64,000 bases of DNA from contig CAIRMR010000176.1 in NCBI GenBank assembly GCA_903879715.1, positions 1-64,000 on the forward strand. Reading direction: 5' to 3'. Under the pieces are notes generated by a model that made no database searches, had not been told where the DNA came from, and saw only the letters and a list, made by a program, of their open reading frames with translations. Shown in pieces: positions 1 to 7,044 of this stretch (within the stretch, counting starts at the first letter, position 1; each line of letters starts with the position of its first letter). The translations under genes were made by a program, and so were the position numbers. The DNA is from an uncultured Bacteroidales bacterium. Lineage in GTDB: Bacteria; Bacteroidota; Bacteroidia; Bacteroidales; UBA4417.

Positions 1-50
1 ATCGAACTTACATAGATTTAACAGAAAAACAGCCATCATTATTTTAACAA

Positions 51-139
51 ACCGCCGTATGCCGAACGGCACGTACGGTGGTGTGAGAGGTCGGAAAATA
101 AAATAGGAGGAAAACTATTTTATTTTCCTCCTACTCGAT
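51..139 (+). ncRNA. Group II intron 3' end (domains V and VI)
   Basis: Bases 51-82 fold as a group II intron domain V: the lower stem ACC/GGT, then CCGTA/TACGG, a two-base CG bulge on the 3' side and a TGCC/GGCA tip. Bases 87-139 fold as domain VI, with a 13-bp A/T-rich stem (GAAAATAAAATAG against CTATTTTATTTTC) above a short AGAGG/CCTCCT helix, an unpaired A near base 133, and the typical ending CTACTCGAT. The 3' splice site is therefore expected near base 139. The reverse transcriptase ORF and 5' domains would lie left of the window, so whether the intron is intact cannot be judged. Domain V is the most conserved part of these ribozymes, which makes the call fairly safe. Confidence 0.75.
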
Positions 140-266
140 TTGGTGCTTTTTTCTCAAGACCTTTTTTCTCGACCTTCTCAACGAGAAATTATGCAATCGA
201 TAGTTTAATGAGTCAGGTTTCGAAATTTTAAAAGGTTGCTGATAGACAATGTTCTCAGAAACTAAA

Positions 267-1409
267 TTACTTTTCACCAACTATTGCAAAAGCAGCATCC
301 AGATAGGTAAAAATATCCTGCGGTAAATTGTTCACCCTTTTATCACTGCGGGCAGTGCCAAGTCGAACGGCAACGGTATTTAGCGAAGGAATAATAAATA
401 TATATTGACCCAGAATTCCTCGTGCATAAACTACTTTATTCCCTTTATGTGTCAACATCCAAAACTGGTACCCATAATAATCAAGCGGATTACCGTCTTC
501 GCCTTTTAGCCAGATTGCCGGAGTTGTGGCTTGCTTTAAGTATTCTTTTGAAATAATTTGCTGATTATTGAATTGTCCGCTGTCGAGAACCAGTTGCCCG
601 ATTCGCGCGAAATCTGTCGCGGTACTATTGAAGCAGCAGTATGCTTTTTCATCACCATCAGCATGGTCGAGGCTCCAAAGTGCAGGATGCTCTGCTGCTA
701 TGGGTTTCCAGAGTTTTTCGGAAGCATATTCTGAAAGTGTTTTACCGGTAATTTTCTCAATAATTAATGAAAGTAGTTGCGTATCGCAACTTTGATATTC
801 GAATATTTTTCCAGGTTCTTTAGTCACATTTAAATCCAGCACCTGTTCAGCCAGCTGACCTCCATAATATGCTTTGGTGGTTGGTGAAAAAAGGCTGGAA
901 TAGCCTTCATCCCAATCAATTCCGGAACTCATCGTCAGCAAATCCTTTATACTGAGGCTAAATCCATTGGTGTTTTTAAAATCCGGAAGGAAATCGGTAA
1001 CTGGCTGATCAAGGCTTTTTATTTTACCTTCATCAACAAGGCAGCCCACCAGAAGCGAAACTATACTTTTTGCGACTGAAAATGAATTGCTTCGCGTTGT
1101 ATCACTGGCACCATCCCAATATTCTTCATGAATGATTTTTTTATCACGGATTACCACGAAAGCAGTAGTGCCAAAAGTATCAAAAGCTGATAAAAGAGCA
1201 GGATTAATAGTCAGCACATTATACAATGAGTCATGTTGCCATGGAATACCTTGAGCATTTTGAACTATACTGTTTTCAAAAATCGTAAAATCATCAATAT
1301 TAGCATGACCATAAACTAATGCCCGTTTATAGTGGCCAGGAATTGAAATAATAACCAGCAGGAAAAATATTACCAGGTAAAAAAAAATACGGATGCTTCT
1401 CTTCTTCAT
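267..1409 (-). CDS. Serine hydrolase, beta-lactamase class C / esterase fold
   Basis: This 380-residue protein has an N-terminal hydrophobic segment (about residues 8-24) that would anchor or export it. The beta-lactamase-fold signature is visible: S111-V-A-K114 is the SxxK nucleophile/base pair, and Y205-Q-S207 stands where the YxN element sits. The C-terminal HTG-like strand is replaced by GILGQ, as in many esterase or DD-peptidase relatives. The family hydrolyses esters, amides or D-amino-acid peptides, and the substrate cannot be read from sequence. It starts 6 bases after the pyrF stop on the same strand, so the two are probably co-transcribed. It is unlikely to be a true resistance enzyme. 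Confidence 0.85.
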   Translation of the reverse strand: MKKRSIRIFFYLVIFFLLVIISIPGHYKRALVYGHANIDDFTIFENSIVQNAQGIPWQHDSLYNVLTINPALLSAFDTFGTTAFVVIRDKKIIHEEYWDGASDTTRSNSFSVAKSIVSLLVGCLVDEGKIKSLDQPVTDFLPDFKNTNGFSLSIKDLLTMSSGIDWDEGYSSLFSPTTKAYYGGQLAEQVLDLNVTKEPGKIFEYQSCDTQLLSLIIEKITGKTLSEYASEKLWKPIAAEHPALWSLDHADGDEKAYCCFNSTATDFARIGQLVLDSGQFNNQQIISKEYLKQATTPAIWLKGEDGNPLDYYGYQFWMLTHKGNKVVYARGILGQYIFIIPSLNTVAVRLGTARSDKRVNNLPQDIFTYLDAAFAIVGEK

Positions 1410-1415
1410 AAATGC

Positions 1416-2258
1416 CTAAATCAAATGGTTGCTAACCAGAATTGCGTACATATCCTTTTGCATTGACAGTGCTTCCAAAGCGGCTTTTTCAGCAAAATCG
1501 GTTCCTGCAGAGGCAAAAAGTATGCTTCTTGATGCGTTTATTAATAATCCACAATGATTGTTTAATCCATATTTAGCTACCGCATTCAGGTCACCGCCTT
1601 GTGCCCCGACACCCGGAACCAAAAGAAAATGATCAGGGACAATTTTACGGATTCCGTCAAGCATTTCAGCTTTGGTGGCACCAACTACGTACATCATATT
1701 ATCCGGAGTTCCCCATTGGGAAGTACGTTCGAGAACGCGTTCGAAAAGGCAGGTTTCTTTTACATCCGTAAACAATTGAAAATCATCGGAACCTTTGTTT
1801 GATGTTAGTGCCAGTACAATTGCCCATTTGCCGGGAAAAGCCAGGAAAGGTTTTACAGAATCTTCGCCCATGTATGGAGCAACCGTTATGGCGTCAAAAC
1901 TGAATCCGGAAGCTGCTTTATCGAAGACGGAAACAGCATATTGAGTTGACGTATTACCTATATCACCACGTTTGGCATCGGCTATAGTGAAAACTTCGCT
2001 GCTGAAATTTTCAAGGTAATTCATTGTCTTTTCAAGGCTTACCATGCCTTTGATGCCGCGGCTTTCGTAAAATGCCAGGTTTGGTTTGTAAGCCACCGCA
2101 TAGGGCAAAGTTGCATCAATAATCTGTTTATTGAACTCAAAAACAGGATCTTCAGAGCCGAGAAGATGTTTTGGGATTTTATTCAGATCGCTGTCGAGAC
2201 CGACGCAGAGAAAGGATTTTTTCTTTTGGATAAGCTTGAATAGGTCAGTTCGGTTCAT
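1416..2258 (-). CDS. pyrF: Orotidine 5'-phosphate decarboxylase
   Basis: The enzyme decarboxylates OMP to UMP, the last step of de novo pyrimidine synthesis, in the cytosol. The 280-residue length fits the longer class of OMP decarboxylases. The substrate-binding strand FLCVGLDSD lies at residues 17-25 and the catalytic DAKRGD motif (the family DxKxxD) at 94-99, followed by the GNT loop. The C-terminal part holds the VPGVGAQGGD phosphate-binding loop. The start is the first ATG after a gap with no SD, which is common in Bacteroidota. It lies directly upstream of the hydrolase gene and downstream of a repeat-bearing gap. Confidence 0.95.
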   Translation of the reverse strand: MNRTDLFKLIQKKKSFLCVGLDSDLNKIPKHLLGSEDPVFEFNKQIIDATLPYAVAYKPNLAFYESRGIKGMVSLEKTMNYLENFSSEVFTIADAKRGDIGNTSTQYAVSVFDKAASGFSFDAITVAPYMGEDSVKPFLAFPGKWAIVLALTSNKGSDDFQLFTDVKETCLFERVLERTSQWGTPDNMMYVVGATKAEMLDGIRKIVPDHFLLVPGVGAQGGDLNAVAKYGLNNHCGLLINASRSILFASAGTDFAEKAALEALSMQKDMYAILVSNHLI

Positions 2259-2310
2259 AAAGAATTAGGTTTATTTTTCTTAAAATGGGAAATCTGAAAG
2301 TATTCTTTTG

Positions 2311-2357
2311 AAGAACCAAGTCTCAAATTCCAAGTCCAAAATTAAAAGAATCCAAAA
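2311..2357. repeat. Short intergenic repeat, CAAATTCCAAG family
   Basis: The gap between pyrF and the small ORF carries imperfect repeats of CAAGTCTCAAATTCCAAG and CCAAAATT units. The same words recur at 54540-54610, some 52 kb away, so this is a dispersed family and not a local accident. No coding sense was found. The function is unknown. Confidence 0.6.
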
Positions 2358-2411
2358 CTTTTCTAATCCGGTTTTTTGTAATTTACGATTGTATGCCGGG
2401 GACATTTATTT

Positions 2412-2621
2412 TTATCTAGTTTCAGTTATTCGCGTTAGCTGCTCTTCTGCTTCTTCAACTCCAATAAATCTGGCCTTGCCTGAAATAATTTCGTTCAGTT
2501 CTTTTTCAAGATATTCCTGATCATTGTTGAAAGTTGAACTTTCGGCAATAATTTCAATCTCAACTTTACGGAATTTGCTAAACAGCCACATTAGTCTTTC
2601 GTAAATATTATAATTTACCAT
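2412..2621 (-). CDS. Small hypothetical protein, antitoxin-like
   Basis: A 69-residue charged protein lies between prfA and pyrF on the same strand. The centre (residues 26-40) and the end (GKARFIGVEEAEEQL) resemble the C-terminal halves of small Bacteroidota antitoxins that pair with RelE/ParE-type toxins. This is a resemblance from memory, not a search result. No toxin-like ORF follows it: the 150 bases downstream encode only a short hydrophobic frame with no RelE features. It may be an orphan antitoxin or a conserved hypothetical. No SD is visible before the ATG. Confidence 0.45.
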   Translation of the reverse strand: MVNYNIYERLMWLFSKFRKVEIEIIAESSTFNNDQEYLEKELNEIISGKARFIGVEEAEEQLTRITETR

Positions 2622-2690
2622 TAATCTGACTATGTATATAAATACAAATCACTATTCACAAATTATAATTTTGACATCCAACATCCAACA

Positions 2691-3761
2691 TTATTCCGTA
2701 ACCTCTTTCAACCTCTCCGCATTTTCAGCCAACTGCAGTGCATCAATAAAATCCTGAACTTCACCATCCAAAAATACAGGTAAGTTATACATGGTAAGGT
2801 TTATACGATGGTCGGTAACCCGGCTTTGCGGGTAGTTATACGTACGGATTTTAGCAGAACGGTCGCCGGAGGAAACCATGGTTTTACGTTTTTTCGAGAT
2901 TTCATCCAGGTATTTCTGGTATTCTCTTTCGAAAATCCGGGCGCGAAGCACTGTCATCGCTTTCTCGAAATTTTTCATCTGCGATTTTTCATCCTGTATG
3001 GCTACCACAATTCCAGTTGGAGCATGTGTAAGACGAACAGCGGAATAGGTTGTATTTACGCTTTGTCCGCCTGGTCCGGATGAGCAATAGGTATCTTTAC
3101 GGATGTCGCTTGGTTTAATATCTACTTCAAACTCATCGGCCTCAGGCAATACAGCAACTGAGGCTGCTGACGTATGAATTCGGCCCTGTGTTTCAGTATC
3201 CGGAACCCGTTGAACGCGATGAACACCTGATTCATATTTAAGCAATCCATAAACGCCATCGCCTTTTACTTCAAAAATAACTTCCTTAAATCCGCCCATG
3301 GTACCTTCGGTCATGCTCACAGGCTCTATTTTCCAGTTTTTACGTTCAATATAACGGGTATACATACGGTAAAGGTCGCCTGCAAAAATGCTGGCTTCAT
3401 CTCCACCGCTGCCAGCCCTGATTTCGACTACAGCATTTTTAACATCCTGAGGGTCAGAAGGAATAAGCATAAGGCGGATTTCTTCGTCCAGTTTATCTTT
3501 CTGGTCATTGAGTGAATCCATTTCCTCCCTGGCAAAAGCACGCATTTCCTCGTCTTTTTCTTCTTCCAGTATCGAATGGCAGGCTTCAATGCCTTCAACT
3601 AGTACTTTATATTTTTTATATCCTTCAATAATGGGCTGAAGTTCTTTGTAATCTTTGCTAAGCTTAATGTAAGCTTTCATATCCGACATTACGTCAGGAT
3701 CATTGATTTGTTTCTCAATGCTAAGGTAACGTTCGTGTATGGCTGCAAGCTTGTCTAACAT
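2691..3761 (-). CDS. prfA: Peptide chain release factor 1
   Basis: RF1 recognises UAA and UAG in the ribosomal A site and triggers peptide release. The GGQ hydrolysis motif is present in [12 protein letters not shown], and the stop-codon reading tripeptide is seen as P-D-T within [13 protein letters not shown], where many RF1 proteins have PAT or PxT. The reading frame is open back to base 3788, but the ATG at 3761 ([12 protein letters not shown]) matches the family N-terminus. A -7 promoter box at 3786-3793 would place the transcript start downstream of the longer ATG. The preferred product is 356 residues, normal for RF1. Confidence 0.93.
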   Translation of the reverse strand: MLDKLAAIHERYLSIEKQINDPDVMSDMKAYIKLSKDYKELQPIIEGYKKYKVLVEGIEACHSILEEEKDEEMRAFAREEMDSLNDQKDKLDEEIRLMLIPSDPQDVKNAVVEIRAGSGGDEASIFAGDLYRMYTRYIERKNWKIEPVSMTEGTMGGFKEVIFEVKGDGVYGLLKYESGVHRVQRVPDTETQGRIHTSAASVAVLPEADEFEVDIKPSDIRKDTYCSSGPGGQSVNTTYSAVRLTHAPTGIVVAIQDEKSQMKNFEKAMTVLRARIFEREYQKYLDEISKKRKTMVSSGDRSAKIRTYNYPQSRVTDHRINLTMYNLPVFLDGEVQDFIDALQLAENAERLKEVTE

Positions 3762-3785
3762 ATATTTAACGGATTTTTGCGGGTG

Positions 3786-3793
3786 CAAAGGTA
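3786..3793 (-). promoter_or_regulatory. Candidate -7 box for prfA
   Basis: Reading the minus strand, TACCTTTG matches the Bacteroidota -7 consensus TAnnTTTG. It lies 25 bases before the prfA ATG at 3761, leaving a short leader. No clear -33 TTG is seen at the usual distance. Confidence 0.45.
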
Positions 3794-3959
3794 CAAGAAA
3801 TGGCGGAAGTTTTTACATAATTCTCCCGCTCAGAAGATGAGGTTTGGTTTTGACAGGAAATATCCGATTTCACACGGCTATGCACTGTGTTTTGATATTC
3901 ACACTATATTCCTGAGTACATTTGTATTAAAAGTTTCAGTGCGAAAACTTCAAAAAAAA

Positions 3960-5420
3960 TCAATGTTTTATAAATTCAGCGTTGATATACATCTGTTTAG
4001 GGAAAGGCCTGACATCCTGGGAATCAAATACTTTTTTTAATCCAAGTTCTTCGGATTTTAATGATTTTTTACTGCTTTGAGCAATCCCCAGAATATCATT
4101 TAAAGCAACCCTCAGTAATCTTTCATTCTGGTCACCAAAGGGTAACAGATTTGCGATATCTTCTTCTGCCAAATAATCAGGTGTCAATCCATTAACAAAG
4201 TCAGAAACGCCATCTTTATTCGCAATTTTAACAACTATAGGCTGCATGGCCCAATTGTTATTTTGGTTTACAACCCCGTTTTCATCCCAATCCTTAAGCG
4301 TAATTGATCCCACATACTTACCTGCAGTATTGATTCCTACATTAAATATCTGTATATAGGGTTTTAATCCATTTATTAAAGCTTCGCTGGCTGAAGCCGT
4401 ATTATCGGATGTTAAAACATATAACTTGCTAAGGTTTAATGTATTAATTGGGGTTTCGGCTGTAGCACTAGTCTTTAGAATAGTACCGGTAAAACTTTCA
4501 TTTAGTGAAGAAGCTCCGTTGGCATCAATCAAATAATTCTGCAAAGCTGTATTATATTGACTCTTCAGGAAAATTTCGGATGTTGATGTTCCGTGAATCA
4601 TACTGGCAAGGTATTTTGCCGTTTGTACCGATCCACCTCCGTTATAACGCAGATCAAGAATCAGTTTGTCAATGCCGGCATCTTTAAACTTTTTGAAAAC
4701 ATCGTTCAATTGAATATCAAAATCAGCATTAAAACCATTATAAACCAGGCAGCCGACTTTATAAGCGCCAACCTGCAATACCGTATCCAATTGTATGGGA
4801 TTTTCCTGCATTTGAATAGCCGTCATGGTAACTGTTTTTCCATTCAACGAAATTGTAGTTTCGGAAATGGTAGCCATGGACAATGTGTAAGTCACTTTCG
4901 TAAATAATTGGGTTTGATAGTTATCAACTGTCAGTTGAGTACCATCCACTTTCATAAAGAGGTCACCGCGTTTAATTCCTGCTTTTGCGGCCGGTGAATC
5001 TTTATACACATACCTTACAAATCCAAATACATCGCCCGATGTACCAATTCTGGCCAGCATGAAATCAAAGCCCATGGTTTCGGAAATCCCCTGTATCCAG
5101 TCGTCGATAACTTGCGAATCATCCACAATAAAAGACCATTTATCAATAATTTCGTAATTGTAGAGAAGGGATGTAAATAATTTGTTAGGATCGGAATATC
5201 CATTCAGAAATGAATTCAGAGCATCTTTGGTTGTATATTTCGTTATCGCCAGATTTGGAACCTGATCAGTCCATAAATAATAGTCTTTTAGGTCGTTATA
5301 AATGAATTTATTTACATCTGTTGCTTCACTTATTGCTGTATCCTTTTTACAGTTCGTAAGAAAGCTGATCAGAAATAAAAAAGAAAAAATCCGGAGTGAG
5401 AATTTGATTGCATTTTTCAT
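3960..5420 (-). CDS. S41 family peptidase lipoprotein with PDZ domain
   Basis: The 486-residue protein starts with a lipoprotein signal peptide; the lipobox LTNC places the lipidated Cys at residue 24. A PDZ-like domain spans about 115-190, with the hydrophobic-peptide pocket in GFVRYVYKDSPAAKAGI. The tail-specific protease domain follows: LRYNGGG at 257-263 and the catalytic serine region TASASEALIN at 341-350, which fits the S41 Ser/Lys mechanism. It probably degrades or processes proteins at the cell envelope. Bacteroidota have many such lipoproteins and the substrate is not predictable. It is flanked by prfA and purM with gaps, so it is likely its own transcript. Confidence 0.88.
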   Translation of the reverse strand: MKNAIKFSLRIFSFLFLISFLTNCKKDTAISEATDVNKFIYNDLKDYYLWTDQVPNLAITKYTTKDALNSFLNGYSDPNKLFTSLLYNYEIIDKWSFIVDDSQVIDDWIQGISETMGFDFMLARIGTSGDVFGFVRYVYKDSPAAKAGIKRGDLFMKVDGTQLTVDNYQTQLFTKVTYTLSMATISETTISLNGKTVTMTAIQMQENPIQLDTVLQVGAYKVGCLVYNGFNADFDIQLNDVFKKFKDAGIDKLILDLRYNGGGSVQTAKYLASMIHGTSTSEIFLKSQYNTALQNYLIDANGASSLNESFTGTILKTSATAETPINTLNLSKLYVLTSDNTASASEALINGLKPYIQIFNVGINTAGKYVGSITLKDWDENGVVNQNNNWAMQPIVVKIANKDGVSDFVNGLTPDYLAEEDIANLLPFGDQNERLLRVALNDILGIAQSSKKSLKSEELGLKKVFDSQDVRPFPKQMYINAEFIKH

Positions 5421-5617
5421 TTTAATAGTAATTTATATTGAAGTTCTATGCTTCTGAAATTGATAGGTTATAAACGTACAAATTTTATTTTTGGTTTGCT
5501 GAAATTGTGTTTTTTTTGAAATTTTATAAAGGTAAAAGCGATTCAAATTATGTAGTAAGCAAGCTTCATGATTGATTTGCGAATTCAAAAGTAAACAATA
5601 TCAATTGGCAGAAGCTG

Positions 5618-6778
5618 CTAATACTCAAATATTTCCGAATTTGTTTTAATAGTCAGTTTTTTACCTTCCCCGGTTTCACACCTGCCGACAATCTGCGCCG
5701 GGATTCCAAAACTTTCGGAAATAGCAATAATTTCATATGCTATATGTTCAGGAACATATAGTTCCATGCGATGCCCCATATTGAAAACCTGGTACATTTC
5801 GCGTAAGGAAGTACCTGATTGCTCCCGGATCATTTTAAAAAGAGGAGGAATTGGAAACAGATTATCTTTGATTATGTGCAAGTTATTTATAAAATGCAAT
5901 ACCTTGGTTTGCGCGCCACCACTGCAATGAATCATTCCATGAATTTCTGCACGGTATTCCTCTAGTATTTCCCTGATAACCGGAGCATAGGTCCGGGTAG
6001 GAGAGAGAACCAATTGCCCGGCATTCATACCAGGAACTTCAGAAGGATCGGTAACCAGAAGATTTCCGGAATAAATAAGTTTTTTATTGATAGCCCGGTC
6101 ATAGCTTTCCGGATATTTTAGGGCATAGTCATGCCCAAAAATATCATGCCTTGCCGATGTGAGCCCATTACTGCCCATCCCTCCGTTGTATTCTGTTTCG
6201 TAGGTAGCCTGGCCGAAAGAAGCAAGTCCTACAATTACATCGCCGACCTGAATTTTATTTTCAATAATAGTACTCCTGCGAACTCTTGCTGTTACAGTGC
6301 TGTCAACAATAATGGTTCTGACAAGATCACCAACATCCGCAGTCTCGCCTCCGGTGGAATGGATTCCGATTCCGTTTTCACGCATCATGGCAAGACATTC
6401 TTCGGTGCCTTCGATAATTGCACTGATTATTTCTCCGGGAATCCTGTTCTTATTTCTTCCAATGGTAGATGAAAGCAATATTCCATCAGTAATTCCGATA
6501 CAGAGTAAATCATCGGTATTCATAACAACAGCATCCTGGGCAATTCCTTTCCACACTGATATATCACCGGTTTCGCGCCAATAAATATAAGCCAGTGACG
6601 ATTTGGTTCCGGCACCGTCGGCATGCATTACACAGCAATATTCAGGATCGTTGCCCAGCAGATCAGGAACTACTTTGCAGAAAGCATTCGGGTACAAACC
6701 TTTGTCCATTTTTTTAATAGCATTATGAACATCGTCTTTGGTTGCCGAAACTCCTCGTTGTGAATACCTGTCAGTCAT
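5618..6778 (-). CDS. purM: Phosphoribosylformylglycinamidine cyclo-ligase (AIR synthase)
   Basis: PurM uses ATP to close the imidazole ring of FGAM, giving AIR in purine synthesis. The 386-residue product has the PurM-family ATP-binding features: the DGAGTKSSLAY loop, the DDLLCIGI segment with acidic residues for Mg-ATP, and the glycine-rich GGETADVGDL. The family C-terminal domain with the GGAQTK and MGHRMELYV segments is present. The length is longer than the E. coli protein (about 345) but fits the Bacteroidota form. No other purine gene is adjacent. Confidence 0.93.
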   Translation of the reverse strand: MTDRYSQRGVSATKDDVHNAIKKMDKGLYPNAFCKVVPDLLGNDPEYCCVMHADGAGTKSSLAYIYWRETGDISVWKGIAQDAVVMNTDDLLCIGITDGILLSSTIGRNKNRIPGEIISAIIEGTEECLAMMRENGIGIHSTGGETADVGDLVRTIIVDSTVTARVRRSTIIENKIQVGDVIVGLASFGQATYETEYNGGMGSNGLTSARHDIFGHDYALKYPESYDRAINKKLIYSGNLLVTDPSEVPGMNAGQLVLSPTRTYAPVIREILEEYRAEIHGMIHCSGGAQTKVLHFINNLHIIKDNLFPIPPLFKMIREQSGTSLREMYQVFNMGHRMELYVPEHIAYEIIAISESFGIPAQIVGRCETGEGKKLTIKTNSEIFEY

Positions 6779-6850
6779 TATTTGATGAATTGGTTAAGTT
6801 GTGAACCGGTTGAATTTTGAGTGTTAGAAGGTTTTATGTTTCTGATTTCA

Positions 6851-6914
6851 GGTTCAAAGTTCAAAGGTTCAAAGTTCAAGGGTTCAATATGGTTCAAAGT
6901 TGTTCAAAGTTCAG
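6851..6914. repeat. GTTCAAAG short-period repeat
   Basis: The purM upstream gap carries six imperfect copies of GGTTCAAAGTTCAAA with a period of 7-8 bases. The same word family fills the flxB-flxA gap at 16639-16796. It is non-coding and of unknown function. Confidence 0.65.
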
Positions 6915-7015
6915 AAATCACAAAGCACAAATTTTGCCATAAGTAATGGCTGCTGAACTAAGCCCAAGCCACCTGAAACCAGCCGAAGGGAACCATTAAC
7001 TATTTTCTATTTTTA

Positions 7016-7035
7016 CCCTGAGCGAAGCCGAAGGG
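7016..7035. repeat. CCCTGAGCGAAG-type near-palindrome
   Basis: A 20-base imperfect palindrome (CCCTGAGCGAAGCCGAAGGG) lies just downstream of the PorE-like gene. A partial copy is visible near 6980-6995, with the same flank ATTTTCTATTT. Related copies occur at 14276-14297 and 36160-36179. Similar short palindromes are dispersed in many bacterial genomes. It could act as a weak hairpin at the end of the upstream gene. Confidence 0.55.
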
Positions 7036-7044
7036 AACTATTTT

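Noticed and set aside
3762-3788. Longer prfA N-terminus
   Set aside because: A -7 promoter box overlaps the upstream start and RF1 proteins begin at the second ATG.
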